Below, one piece after another: positions 33,897-42,365 of a stretch of DNA of 64,000 bases. The DNA lies in assembly GCF_902506325.1 (NCBI RefSeq), contig NZ_LR732330.1, positions 1 to 64,000 of the forward strand, read 5' to 3'. This stretch comes from Limnobacter sp. 130. Its GTDB lineage: Bacteria; Pseudomonadota; Gammaproteobacteria; Burkholderiales; Burkholderiaceae_B. Under the pieces are notes generated by a model that saw only the letters and a list, made by a program, of their open reading frames with translations, was not told the DNA's origin and made no database searches. Both the position numbers and the translations under genes were made by a program. Within the stretch, counting starts at the first letter, position 1; each line of letters begins with the position of its first letter.

Positions 33897-36209
33897 TTAT
33901 TGCTTGCTGCTTTCGACCCAAATGGGCGAACTCCAGGCGCGTTCCTGTTGCGTAATGAAGCGGAAGTCTCCGCGGAAATTGCCCGGCTCACCTTCGATTC
34001 GGCAACATCCTTCAAACCCAGCAAATCCACTTTGGGCCGGAAACAATCCGTTGCCAGGTTGCAGTGCTTCACACTGAACTCCCTTGGCTGTACATATTTT
34101 GGTGGTCCAGCGGCAAGAGTTGTTTTCAAGTGCTCGGGCGTAGTAACTGGCACCTGTATTCTTGTTGTATTGGGTGTCATGAAACACTGCGCACATTTGC
34201 TCTGGGCCTTGTTGTTGAATACTGCAGTCGGCGTTGGGCTGCGGTGCATTGGTATTTTCTGCAAGTTTAAGAACCTGTTGCTTGGGCTCTCCTTTGGAAT
34301 CTGCCCAGGTTTTAATGAGTTCAAGGCGCTGCAAAGGGATGCCTGCCTCTTCGCCGCCTGGGTCCTGAATGGCGTAGGCCACAATGTAGGGTCCACCACC
34401 TTTCACATTCAGTGTGCTGCCCATGGGTACACCGTCCACCAAACCTTCTTCAATCGGGCTTGCACCTGCGGCCAACTGTTCGCAAATATTGTTGGGGAAG
34501 GGTTTGCTCGATGCCAGTGTACGAATACGCATGCGCGAACCCGAGGTCGCGAACGTTTCGCGCCGCTTCAATGCGGCAAAAATTTCCTTGCGGGTGTTTT
34601 CTCTCGCCCACACGCCAGCCAAACCACCTGGTGTGAAGTTGGAGGCGACTGGATTGAATACACGTTCTTCGCAGTTGTCGGGATCTGCTGCGGACTCGGT
34701 GCTGAATGGCAATTTGAATCCGGTGATTGAATCTGTTGGAAGTGGTCGTTGTTTGCATTCCCAGTTACCCAATGCTTCGTGGGGTTCATCATCCAGCACA
34801 CCACCGTGCCCAGAGTTTTTTGAGAATTTTGTTTTGTCAGTGTTGCCGGCAATGCCGTTGTGCGTGTCACTTGAACCAATGAAGCCGTATTGGTAGGGGT
34901 TCACGCCCAGTTTGCGTTGAATGGCGCTGCCTTCAGGCAACACATTGCGCGCGTAATCCAGTGGGGCAGTGCAGTCGGCAGGGGTTGATCCACCAATATC
35001 GCTACCTGTGCATTGGTCAGCGGCGTGAATGCTTTTTCCAGTGCCTTGCAGGCGGTTCACTTGGCAAAACAGCGGGTCGTTGGGTTTGCCTTTGCATACC
35101 TTGGCACATTCTGCGGGGTCGTCAACACCACCTTTGCATAGCGTTTTCCATTCTTCGAATCCACAGCCTGATTCCTCACCGCCGGTCAGGCCTTTGTTAA
35201 AGCCAGTGATACATTCGCTGGCACCTTTGTGTTGAACAATCTCGAACAGGCGGTCAAAGGTGTTGCGCAAAGTGGCGTCGGCTGCAGTCAGTGTTGCGTT
35301 GTTTCGCGCAAGTGGCAAACCGGTGTCGGACTGGCGGGCACGCGCAAAGCGGCCATCGCTTTGATTTGTACTGTGTGGAATGGTGACCACATTGCAGCCT
35401 TCAACATCCAGACATTCAGTTTTAAGTCGATCGAACAAACCCCATTCGTCATTCGTGTTGTCGGTGGTTGGAAGAGGGGGGATCGAGCTGATGACATTGG
35501 CGGGCACTTGAGTGCCTTCGAAAATCACATTGCGGTGAAGTACTTGACCGCCTTTGTTGGATGAGAACTCATAGCCGTTGAACGTGGTGAATTTGCAAGG
35601 CTGGTTTTCGGCATTGGCCACAGCCTGAATTTCCTCCCACGTTCGTGTGCTGGGTACCCGGCTACCCGCACTTGTAATCAGTTGAAGGTAAAGCGGCACG
35701 TTGCCTGTGATGAATACCGACACATTGTCCCGAATCAACTGCCCCAAGGCACTACAGGCCGGGTTGGTTCCGGCGGGTACATTGCCTTGAAGCTCACAAA
35801 TATTGGAGAAGGTTCCCAGTTGTTCGGCGTGCTCGGTGACCGCCGCAAAATCGAGTGGTCGACCAATGTTGATTTGACGCATGGGTGTATCCGGATCCTC
35901 ACCCGATGGCAAAAATGCATTCTCGCCCTTGGCGAATTGATAGGCCTCGCGTGGGCCGTTGATTGAATTAAAAAAGTAGGCGTCAAACGAGAGCTTGGTG
36001 TGAATATGCAGATCACCAAAAAAAGCCTGTTTGCGAATGCTGCTGCCCAGGCATTCCACATCGTCGGGCCGCTCGGCTGGAGTAACCGTTGCAGGAGTAC
36101 CAGATTGTGCAACGGTGTTGCTGTTGTCGCCCATGCATGCAGACAAGGTGAGGATCAGCCATGCTGACAAGACGGGATACAGCCGCGCACGGCCCTGTTG
36201 ATTAAACAT
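33897..36209 (-). CDS. DUF3604 lipoprotein
   Basis: A 770-residue protein from ATG 36209, which gives a lipoprotein leader (LYPVLSAWLILTLSACMGD, lipobox LSAC). The body is DUF3604, a PHP-like metal-binding fold: FFGDLHIHTKLSFDAYF (HxH), DFAAVTEHAEQLG, VTIPHSTNQSDG and GSSDTHNGIAG carry the histidines expected for a tri-metal site. A C-terminal beta-rich part follows. The cellular role of DUF3604 is not known; a hydrolase is implied by the fold. It overlaps the HupE-like gene by 8 bases and belongs to a PPIase-HupE-DUF3604 set. Confidence 0.86.
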   Translation of the reverse strand: MFNQQGRARLYPVLSAWLILTLSACMGDNSNTVAQSGTPATVTPAERPDDVECLGSSIRKQAFFGDLHIHTKLSFDAYFFNSINGPREAYQFAKGENAFLPSGEDPDTPMRQINIGRPLDFAAVTEHAEQLGTFSNICELQGNVPAGTNPACSALGQLIRDNVSVFITGNVPLYLQLITSAGSRVPSTRTWEEIQAVANAENQPCKFTTFNGYEFSSNKGGQVLHRNVIFEGTQVPANVISSIPPLPTTDNTNDEWGLFDRLKTECLDVEGCNVVTIPHSTNQSDGRFARARQSDTGLPLARNNATLTAADATLRNTFDRLFEIVQHKGASECITGFNKGLTGGEESGCGFEEWKTLCKGGVDDPAECAKVCKGKPNDPLFCQVNRLQGTGKSIHAADQCTGSDIGGSTPADCTAPLDYARNVLPEGSAIQRKLGVNPYQYGFIGSSDTHNGIAGNTDKTKFSKNSGHGGVLDDEPHEALGNWECKQRPLPTDSITGFKLPFSTESAADPDNCEERVFNPVASNFTPGGLAGVWARENTRKEIFAALKRRETFATSGSRMRIRTLASSKPFPNNICEQLAAGASPIEEGLVDGVPMGSTLNVKGGGPYIVAYAIQDPGGEEAGIPLQRLELIKTWADSKGEPKQQVLKLAENTNAPQPNADCSIQQQGPEQMCAVFHDTQYNKNTGASYYARALENNSCRWTTKICTAKGVQCEALQPGNGLFPAQSGFAGFEGCCRIEGEPGNFRGDFRFITQQERAWSSPIWVESSKQ

Positions 36210-37206
36210 AACTGTAAATCCTCTCGACGGTCCAATACAGCGCGGCGCCACCCATGCACAGGGTGAGTGTGTGTTGTGCAAGGCGGGACCAGGTGGGCAG
36301 GTGGGTTTTCTCAAGAAATGCAAAAGTGGTGGCAAGCAAAGTGACAATCCACAACTGGCCAATTTCGATCCCCAAATTGAACAGCAAAAGCGTGCTCAAC
36401 AAAGCATCTTCTGGAAAGCCCCGCTGCTCCATGGACAGCGCAAAACCCGAGCCATGCAGTAAACCAAAGGCCCCAATCAACACGAGATGAGCCCAGCTGG
36501 ATTTGCCCGGCACCTCTTTGCGAATCAACTCCCATGCAAGCCAAAGTACGCTCAATGCAATCCACGCTTCAATGGCGCGCGTGGGTACTGCAATCAAGCC
36601 GAGCACCAGCAGGGCCAAGGTCAGGCTGTGCCCCACTGTGAACAAAGTGAATTGTCCAATCAATTGGCGCAGTCGCTGTCTGCGTTTTTTCCAGAGCAGG
36701 TACAAGCCAGCGACAAACAACACATGATCCCAACCAAATACGATGTGTTCAATGCCAATGCCGAGATATTCCAGTGGTGCAGCGGTGGGGGTTTGTGAAC
36801 CCAGTGACGCTTCAGTTTGTTTGGGTGTCAGCACCGATTGAACGCGACTACCGTTCAGTGGCGTGGCCAATACAATTAAATCGGGTGCCAAGCGGGTGAA
36901 TCCATTGGCCTGTAGCCGGTGATTTTTTAAAGCGCTGTTGCAGTGAAACTGTCCACGCTGAATAACCTCGGCATTGTCTTCCCATTCTGTGTTGATATTG
37001 CGCAGCTCACAGCGTGGTTCAAACTTGAAATCGATCGGGGGTACTTTGCCATCAGCACTCACGGTGCGTTTGAATACCAGTTGACCATATCCTTGTGATT
37101 CCTCGTGCAGTACCAGTGCAGATGTCCCCATTTCGTGGGCCTGCGCCGGTATACCAAAGCCCAGCCACAGGGCGAACAATCCAGCGAGAAGTGCGAACGG
37201 CCTCAC
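36202..37206 (-). CDS. HupE/UreJ-family membrane protein
   Basis: A 334-residue protein: a signal peptide ending AQAHE, a ~120-residue periplasmic beta domain, then about seven hydrophobic helices from LGIGIEHIVFGWDHVLFVAGL onward (with HIVFGWDH, typical of HupE/UreJ-2), GQFTLFTVGHSLTLAL and GLLHGSGFA. The histidines in the helices fit metal transport or binding, and members are linked to Ni/Co uptake or envelope metal handling. It starts 4 bases inside the PPIase gene and ends 8 bases inside the DUF3604 gene, so the three are tightly coupled. Confidence 0.85.
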   Translation of the reverse strand: MRPFALLAGLFALWLGFGIPAQAHEMGTSALVLHEESQGYGQLVFKRTVSADGKVPPIDFKFEPRCELRNINTEWEDNAEVIQRGQFHCNSALKNHRLQANGFTRLAPDLIVLATPLNGSRVQSVLTPKQTEASLGSQTPTAAPLEYLGIGIEHIVFGWDHVLFVAGLYLLWKKRRQRLRQLIGQFTLFTVGHSLTLALLVLGLIAVPTRAIEAWIALSVLWLAWELIRKEVPGKSSWAHLVLIGAFGLLHGSGFALSMEQRGFPEDALLSTLLLFNLGIEIGQLWIVTLLATTFAFLEKTHLPTWSRLAQHTLTLCMGGAALYWTVERIYSYV

Positions 37207-38006
37207 TCCGATTCCTTGATGGTGTACGTTGAACGCAAGGCAGCCAGGCCAGCAGCGTTCACTGTTTCGCGCTGCGCTGCCATCAGGTCGGATCGCAACT
37301 GATTGCCTGCCTGCTCAACAGTCATGGTGTGGCCCTCATGTCGCTCCAGCACCTTGAACAAATGCACCCCAAGGCTGGATTGAACCGGCGCTGACCATTG
37401 CTCAAGTGGCAGCTCCAGCAAAATTTTGCCGACAGGTGAGCCCATGTCTTTGATGATCTGGTCTTTGCTCACCGGGCTTTGATCGGCTTGCAAAGGAAAG
37501 GGGTCTGATTGCACTGCTTTGCCTTGCCCCAATTCCTGGCGAGCGATTGCAGCCTGATATACGGCTTCGTCTCCGCGTTTGCCCCGGCTAAAAAAGTGAT
37601 GCTCAAACCGCACGGTTTGTTCGGTTTGATAGCGTTGCGGATTTTGCTGAAGCCAAACCTCAAGCTGCTCTTGCGTGGGTGGAGCCACTGGGGTCATGTC
37701 CTCGAGCAAAAAGCGCATTTTTTGCACCACGCGCCGCTTCACGATTAAATCGTCTTTGTCCAGTCCAAGTTTCAAACCCTCTCGATAAAGTATTTCCTCA
37801 TCGATGTAGGTTTGCATGGCATGGTCAAAGGTCGATGTACCCTTTGTTTGGGCACCTGCCTGCAAGGTTTGCTCTCGAACAAATGCCCGCTGTGCGCCGG
37901 TAATCACCAGTTCGTTACTAGCGGTAGGTTCGTCGCTTTGCCATTCCAGTAAGCCGATCAGCGCAGCCACAAACAGAAATCCAAACACGGAGAAGGAGGT
38001 GCTCAT
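37203..38006 (-). CDS. Parvulin-type peptidyl-prolyl isomerase, membrane-anchored
   Basis: A 267-residue protein with an N-terminal hydrophobic anchor (SVFGFLFVAALIGLL). A helical SurA/PpiC-like N-domain contains DEEILYREGLKLGLDKDD and VVQKMRFLL. The PPIC rotamase domain is at ~140-230, with VGKILLELPLEQWSAPVQ and GVHLFKVLERHEG. It should act in the periplasm, folding client proteins. It is the first of the PPIase-HupE-DUF3604 trio (4-base overlap with the HupE gene), suggesting that it serves those exported proteins. It follows the SDR gene by 7 bases. Confidence 0.85.
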   Translation of the reverse strand: MSTSFSVFGFLFVAALIGLLEWQSDEPTASNELVITGAQRAFVREQTLQAGAQTKGTSTFDHAMQTYIDEEILYREGLKLGLDKDDLIVKRRVVQKMRFLLEDMTPVAPPTQEQLEVWLQQNPQRYQTEQTVRFEHHFFSRGKRGDEAVYQAAIARQELGQGKAVQSDPFPLQADQSPVSKDQIIKDMGSPVGKILLELPLEQWSAPVQSSLGVHLFKVLERHEGHTMTVEQAGNQLRSDLMAAQRETVNAAGLAALRSTYTIKESE

Positions 38007-38013
38007 GTCTGGT

Positions 38014-38763
38014 TTACTTCATGTAGCGCCACACACCCGAGGGCATGTTGGCCAGCAATGGCTTGAGCAATTTCCAGGGGTAAGCTGGAACAACACCGGT
38101 GCTGCGACGCTTCTCAATGTGTTGCGCCATTTCCTTTGCTGCTTGCTCTGCGGAAACCACGAATGGAAATTTGTCCATGTTGTCAACAATGTCTGTTTTT
38201 ACAAAACCAGGCAAAATTTTTGTCACGTCAATTTTGTATTTTTTCAGCTCAATGGCAGCAGAATCCAGATACATCGAGAACGCCGCCTTGGTGGCGCAAT
38301 AAGCCGCCTGTTTTGGAATGGGCGTGAGCGAAGCCAGTGAGGAAATTCCGACCAGCTGACCGCCTCCGGCCTGTTTAAACCACTCCACTGCAGCATTGAC
38401 GGTGGCAATGGCACCCAGCAAATTGGTTTGTATCAATCCCAATTCTTCATTGAGTTGACCTTTGCCGATACTCGTCAACTTGTTCACTCCCGCATTCACG
38501 ATCACCACGTCAACCTGGTTAAGGTGGCTGAACAAGGTATGCAGCACCGGACCAACCGTGTCGGTTTGATTCACATCCAGTTCAATTACTTCAACCTGCA
38601 GATTCTGGCAACCAGGCAGCAACACAATTTCAGCGCGCAGCGCTTCAAGTTTGTCGAGCCTGCGTGCAGCCAAGCCAAGGTTGTAGCCGCGCTGGGCGAA
38701 TTCCAAAGCAAGGGCTTTTCCAATGCCCGACGACGCTCCGGTGATGACGACTGTTTTGCTCAA
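38014..38763 (-). CDS. Short-chain dehydrogenase/reductase
   Basis: A 249-residue SDR: TGASSGIG (residues 7-14), VNAGV, catalytic Ser in VGISSLA and the Y-C-A-T-K motif. AARRLDK after beta-2 suggests NADP. The start is taken as TTG 38763, which overlaps the stop of the GST-like gene (TTGA), so its translation depends on that gene. The open frame upstream of this point lies inside the GST gene and is not this protein. It is paired with a GST-like protein and lies downstream of a divergent TetR gene. Confidence 0.85.
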   Translation of the reverse strand: MSKTVVITGASSGIGKALALEFAQRGYNLGLAARRLDKLEALRAEIVLLPGCQNLQVEVIELDVNQTDTVGPVLHTLFSHLNQVDVVIVNAGVNKLTSIGKGQLNEELGLIQTNLLGAIATVNAAVEWFKQAGGGQLVGISSLASLTPIPKQAAYCATKAAFSMYLDSAAIELKKYKIDVTKILPGFVKTDIVDNMDKFPFVVSAEQAAKEMAQHIEKRRSTGVVPAYPWKLLKPLLANMPSGVWRYMK

Positions 38764-39890
38764 GCTACTTTCTCCATGCGTTGTTTCGACAGCGAAGTGA
38801 CTGCCACGGTCAGTGCCCTGCGTTCCACGCGGGGCAAATCCAAATTGAGTATGTGTTCGGCCTGGTGTTGCCTGAGCCAGTCGCGAACGGCATGCTTGTC
38901 GCTGTCTGCCATTTGCTGGTAACAATTCAGGGCACGTTGCAACATCCAGATCATGTAGGGCAGTGCACCACGCTTGAAAGGTTTGCCGCCCATGGTTGAG
39001 CACACTTCACCGATTCGTCTGGGCAAACGCTGATTCAAACCGTGTTTTGCCGCGTGTTCAGTGGCCAGGTCGCCTACGCTGGCCACCATTGGAATGAATT
39101 CATCAAAAATTGACCTAAATACCGGATTCAGCGTTGCTGGAATTTCATCATTGGGCAGTAGATCAAACTGGGCATGCGAGGCCGGATCTTTCATCCGCTC
39201 CAGCCAGGCGTGCAAATGTTTTCGAGGCTCAATCAGTTCGCGTTTGGGCCAAGGGTCACGGCCCAAATGACCGTACATGGTGCCCACCAAGCCGAAGTCG
39301 CCCAGGGTGGGGCGTGCGCCGAGTAAAAAGGGAAATTGCTTGAAATGCATGTCCAGTGTGTCGAGCATTTGGACAGTCCATTCATTCATGGTGTCGTATT
39401 GCTCGGGCACAATGCCAACAAAAGGCAGCATGCCTTTCAGCATTTTCGCAGGTCGTTGGGCGGCTTTGTTCTGAAGAAAGCGGGGCATCCAGGGCAGCAG
39501 TGCTTTTCCGGCGTCGTGCTCAAACACGGCGTAGTTCTCGGGGTAGTTCCAGCGTGTGTGCATGGCGATCGGTACCCACCACTCATCCCCCCAGGCCTCC
39601 AGCAGCATGGAGGCAAATTCCTGCACGGGCGTGTTTGGAATCACTGGGTTGTCGTGATGCAGCGACTCAATGTAATCAATGATCTCGCTGGTGTCCTGAA
39701 TCCAGTCACCGGATGCAGTTTTTAGTACGGGCATGACTGCCGCGCCGGTTTTTTGTTTGATGGTGCGCGTCAATGTAAACAGGTTGACTGCTTTCAGCGT
39801 GTGGTCCACCTGCTTGTAACGCAGATAACACAAAGCCTTGCCTGTGAAATAGGACAGGTGCCAGCCATAGAGCGTGTAGTTTTGTCTCAT
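38760..39890 (-). CDS. Glutathione S-transferase-like protein, paralogue A
   Basis: A 376-residue two-domain protein. The N-terminal thioredoxin-fold GST domain is YTLYGWHLSYFTGKALCYLRY, then AVMPVLKTASGDWIQDTSEIIDYIE (cis-Pro in MPVL, Asp-Thr-Ser for gamma-Glu binding). A helical C-domain follows, with FLLGARPTLGDFGLVG. It is about 150 residues longer than ordinary GSTs. It shares its N-terminal layout (LSYFTGK, DEWWVP, PTLGDFG) with the gene at 41168-42256, so the two are paralogues. It heads the minus-strand run; an inverted repeat lies between it and the divergent TetR gene. Confidence 0.8.
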   Translation of the reverse strand: MRQNYTLYGWHLSYFTGKALCYLRYKQVDHTLKAVNLFTLTRTIKQKTGAAVMPVLKTASGDWIQDTSEIIDYIESLHHDNPVIPNTPVQEFASMLLEAWGDEWWVPIAMHTRWNYPENYAVFEHDAGKALLPWMPRFLQNKAAQRPAKMLKGMLPFVGIVPEQYDTMNEWTVQMLDTLDMHFKQFPFLLGARPTLGDFGLVGTMYGHLGRDPWPKRELIEPRKHLHAWLERMKDPASHAQFDLLPNDEIPATLNPVFRSIFDEFIPMVASVGDLATEHAAKHGLNQRLPRRIGEVCSTMGGKPFKRGALPYMIWMLQRALNCYQQMADSDKHAVRDWLRQHQAEHILNLDLPRVERRALTVAVTSLSKQRMEKVA

Positions 39891-39941
39891 GTCGACCCAT
39901 TTGGTAGGGGTTTTGATACTTGATTAGAACATTAATATTTA

Positions 39942-39976
39942 CAGTGTGTCAATTTCTTTAAAGCTGTGGCACACTG
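39942..39976. promoter_or_regulatory. Putative TetR operator in the divergent promoter region
   Basis: CAGTGTGTCA (39942-39951) and TGGCACACTG (39967-39976) are inverted repeats matching at 9 of 10 positions, 15 bases apart, between the GST-like gene and the TetR gene. The GTGTCA core also occurs in the palindrome at 42294-42316 upstream of the paralogous GST operon, which suggests related regulators bind both. Confidence 0.5.
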
Positions 39977-40006
39977 AGCAAAGTTTCACCCTATTGATAC
40001 CGCTCA

Positions 40007-40600
40007 ATGACCTCAAGCCAAACCCAAGAAAAGCGCCCTTATCTGGGCAAAAACGATCGAAAAAAAGCCTTGTTGCACAGCGCGGCTGAATTGGTCGAAG
40101 ACGCTGGGTGGGGTGTGCTGAACATGAGCGCGCTGGCCGATCGCGCTGGTGTTAGTCGCCAGTTGGTTTATCAACATTTTCCGAATCTGGAAAGTTTGTT
40201 GGGGGCCACTGCCTGGGCAGTGTTCACCGACACCATGCAAGGTACGGCGCAGGCCATTGCCAATCATCCAAATGACTTGAAACAGGCCATTCGCGCTGCT
40301 GAACTTGTGTCTCTGGATATGCCTGTCGGAAAAGGCGATGCCTTGTGGCAGTTAATCGCCGGGTCGGGGTTAAATTCGCCTGAACTGGAAACAATTCGAT
40401 TGGGTATTCGCGACGTCATTTTGAAGTTGTGGGTGCCTGCGATTCGCAAGTCAAAGGGACTTGACGAAGCAGCAGCAACCAGCCTGGTCTGGATGGTCAT
40501 TCTCTCGTTTTGGGGAATTCGGCAATTAATACGCGACAAGCTGGTGACCCGCGAGCAAGGCATTGCGCAGTTCGATCTGCTGCTCGATCACCTCATGTAA
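40007..40600 (+). CDS. TetR-family regulator
   Basis: A 197-residue TetR regulator. The N-terminal HTH (about 28-60) is LNMSALADRAGVSRQLVYQHFPN, with a LESLLGA start to helix 4. The remainder is a helical ligand and dimer domain. It is divergent from GST-like paralogue A with the operator-like repeat between them, so it probably represses the GST-SDR operon and itself. The ligand is unknown. Confidence 0.88.
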   Translation: MTSSQTQEKRPYLGKNDRKKALLHSAAELVEDAGWGVLNMSALADRAGVSRQLVYQHFPNLESLLGATAWAVFTDTMQGTAQAIANHPNDLKQAIRAAELVSLDMPVGKGDALWQLIAGSGLNSPELETIRLGIRDVILKLWVPAIRKSKGLDEAAATSLVWMVILSFWGIRQLIRDKLVTREQGIAQFDLLLDHLM

Positions 40601-40607
40601 AGTGCGT

Positions 40608-41174
40608 TCACTTCAGCAATTGCTCAATACTTCGTCGTAGTACTTTTTTAGCCTGGCTCACACTGAGTTGCTGATCGCGTCGAAGCCGCAACCAGGTTTC
40701 TATACTAAGAGTCAGGTCGATGGCTTCGAACAGTATTTTGTCTTTCACCAAGTCGGCCGGCAGGAAAGCCTTTAGCAGGAAGCGTTGCAGCTCAACATTG
40801 TCAGCCTGGCGTTTACGCAAGTAAGGTGACTCATGCAAATGCACCAAGCTTGCAGCTTGTAGTGGCGCCAGCTTCTCAAACATGTCTGCTCGCCGGTCAA
40901 TGGCGTGCATCAGTTTTTCACTGGTGGTTTCGCCCTGCACAGGAGTGGCCAGTACCGGGGCCAGGATCGCTTCTACTGCACAGGTCATTTCCCGGTACAG
41001 GGTTTCCATGTCTTTAAAATGCCTGAATACTGTTCGAAGACCCACGCCTGCGCGGGCTGACACCATTTCGGCTGTTGGGGCAGGCTGTCCTTCACGAATC
41101 AGTTCAATCAGTGCCTGAACAATCTGTTTTTTGTTTTCTTGCCCGCGAGTCGTTCTACCGTCTACTTTCACCAT
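40608..41174 (-). CDS. TetR-family regulator, co-transcribed with a GST-like gene
   Basis: A 188-residue regulator. I choose ATG 41174, which overlaps the end of the GST-like gene by 7 bases; the frame is open further upstream but only as part of that gene. The HTH is PTAEMVSARAGVGLRTVFRHFKD. The C-terminal domain is helical (SEKLMHAIDRRADMFEKLA). It is translationally coupled to the upstream GST-like gene and probably binds the palindrome at 42294-42316. It is convergent with the other TetR gene (7-base gap). Confidence 0.86.
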   Translation of the reverse strand: MVKVDGRTTRGQENKKQIVQALIELIREGQPAPTAEMVSARAGVGLRTVFRHFKDMETLYREMTCAVEAILAPVLATPVQGETTSEKLMHAIDRRADMFEKLAPLQAASLVHLHESPYLRKRQADNVELQRFLLKAFLPADLVKDKILFEAIDLTLSIETWLRLRRDQQLSVSQAKKVLRRSIEQLLK

Positions 41175-42256
41175 GTTCTGCTTGTCATTGTTGTGGGTGT
41201 TGTGATGGGTAATCCCTTGATTCTGCTTTCTATCGGGAATGTTACAGCTTTGAGCAACGCTTCGCCCAGTTCTGGGCAATACGCGTGTATCTCGTTTTGG
41301 GTGTGCGGGGGAAGTTGTTGATAGCGTGTTCGAAGCCGCTGGAACCGCCATGCCCGATATGGCTGTGCTGGCAGATTGAACAGCGTGCCTTGGCTGTCGA
41401 ATTTGAATGTCGTATGGCCCAGTTCAATGGCCGCTTCATTGGCTTGCATATAGGGCAAAAACTCCTGACCGACGATTCTGAAAAGTGGGCGCAAGTTTTC
41501 AGAAATTACCTCCGGCATGGGGCAGTTGATGTAGTCCTCAATGCGGGTGTTCCACAAGCGGGCCACCCACTCATGCACTGCTGGTGCCCGTGTACGCATA
41601 ATTGCAGCTGGTGTTGGGTCACAGAAAAAGTGCCGGAACATGCCGCCATAAAAACCATAGTCAGCCAGCGTGGGGCGGTTTCCAAGTACAAAAGCCTGTT
41701 TGCTCAAAATGTGCTCGAGCGCATCCAGCGTTTCCAGATAATGGGCTTCAACCCTTTTTGCAGTGCGTGGTCGCACACCGTCACGCCAAAGAAAATGAAA
41801 TCGCTGACGGTTTAATATCGCCCAGCGTCGCATGAACAGGGGCAGGGGCACATCCCGCATCATGCCCTCGGCTAGGCGGGTACTCATCAGCCTTGCGTCT
41901 TTCGCATTGGCCCAGCGATAGTAAAGGGCAGGGCGCCACAGCCATTCATCGCCAAAATCTTCCAGCAATTGAGCAACAAATCGTACAGAAGCCTTCTGCG
42001 GCATGATCGTCGTTTCTGGCTTGAGTTCTTCAAGAAATTCAATGATCAATGTGCTGTCGCTAAGCCATTGCCCATTGAGCCACTCCACCTGCGGCATTTG
42101 GGCCACTCCCGTTGCCTTGCCGCAGTGTTTAAAATCGGCGGTGTCCATTTCGATCAGCTCGTAAGGAATTTGCTTGCTGCGCAAGTAGGCCTCAAGCTTG
42201 CCAGTGAAATAGGAAAGATCCAGACCATGAACCTTCAACACATTTGGCATTGCCAT
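41168..42256 (-). CDS. Glutathione S-transferase-like protein, paralogue B
   Basis: A 362-residue paralogue of the 38760 gene: LDLSYFTGKLEAYLRSKQIPYELIEMD, then MPQVEWLNGQWLSDSTLIIEFLE in the thioredoxin-fold domain, DEWLWRPALYYRW, and FVLGNRPTLADYGFYGGMF in the helical domain. The Ser-Thr pair in DSTLI takes the gamma-Glu-binding role. The last residues (TPTTMTSRTW) overlap the TetR start. ATG 42256 has CAAGGAG upstream. With its own TetR and a strong operator, it looks like an inducible system, probably for electrophilic or hydrophobic compounds (inference). Confidence 0.8.
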   Translation of the reverse strand: MAMPNVLKVHGLDLSYFTGKLEAYLRSKQIPYELIEMDTADFKHCGKATGVAQMPQVEWLNGQWLSDSTLIIEFLEELKPETTIMPQKASVRFVAQLLEDFGDEWLWRPALYYRWANAKDARLMSTRLAEGMMRDVPLPLFMRRWAILNRQRFHFLWRDGVRPRTAKRVEAHYLETLDALEHILSKQAFVLGNRPTLADYGFYGGMFRHFFCDPTPAAIMRTRAPAVHEWVARLWNTRIEDYINCPMPEVISENLRPLFRIVGQEFLPYMQANEAAIELGHTTFKFDSQGTLFNLPAQPYRAWRFQRLRTRYQQLPPHTQNEIHAYCPELGEALLKAVTFPIESRIKGLPITTPTTMTSRTW

Positions 42257-42293
42257 GCGCAGAACTCCTTGAGATTAAAATTTCTTTTGTATA

Positions 42294-42316
42294 TAGTGAC
42301 ACAAATAGTGTCACTA
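42294..42316. promoter_or_regulatory. 23-bp palindromic TetR-type operator
   Basis: TAGTGACAC (42294-42302) and GTGTCACTA (42308-42316) form a perfect 9-bp inverted repeat with a 5-base AAATA centre. It lies 38 bases upstream of the GST-TetR operon start and 50 bases upstream of the divergent sulfatase gene, so it could control both directions. Perfect spaced palindromes of this length are typical of TetR sites. Confidence 0.7.
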
Positions 42317-42365
42317 GTTAAGAGCACTTGAAACAGACACCAACAATTCAAACGTGGGGACAGAC

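Noticed and set aside
33894-34730. Antisense open frame (278 codons) inside the DUF3604 gene
   Set aside because: Overlaps a well-supported gene on the other strand and has no recognisable domain.
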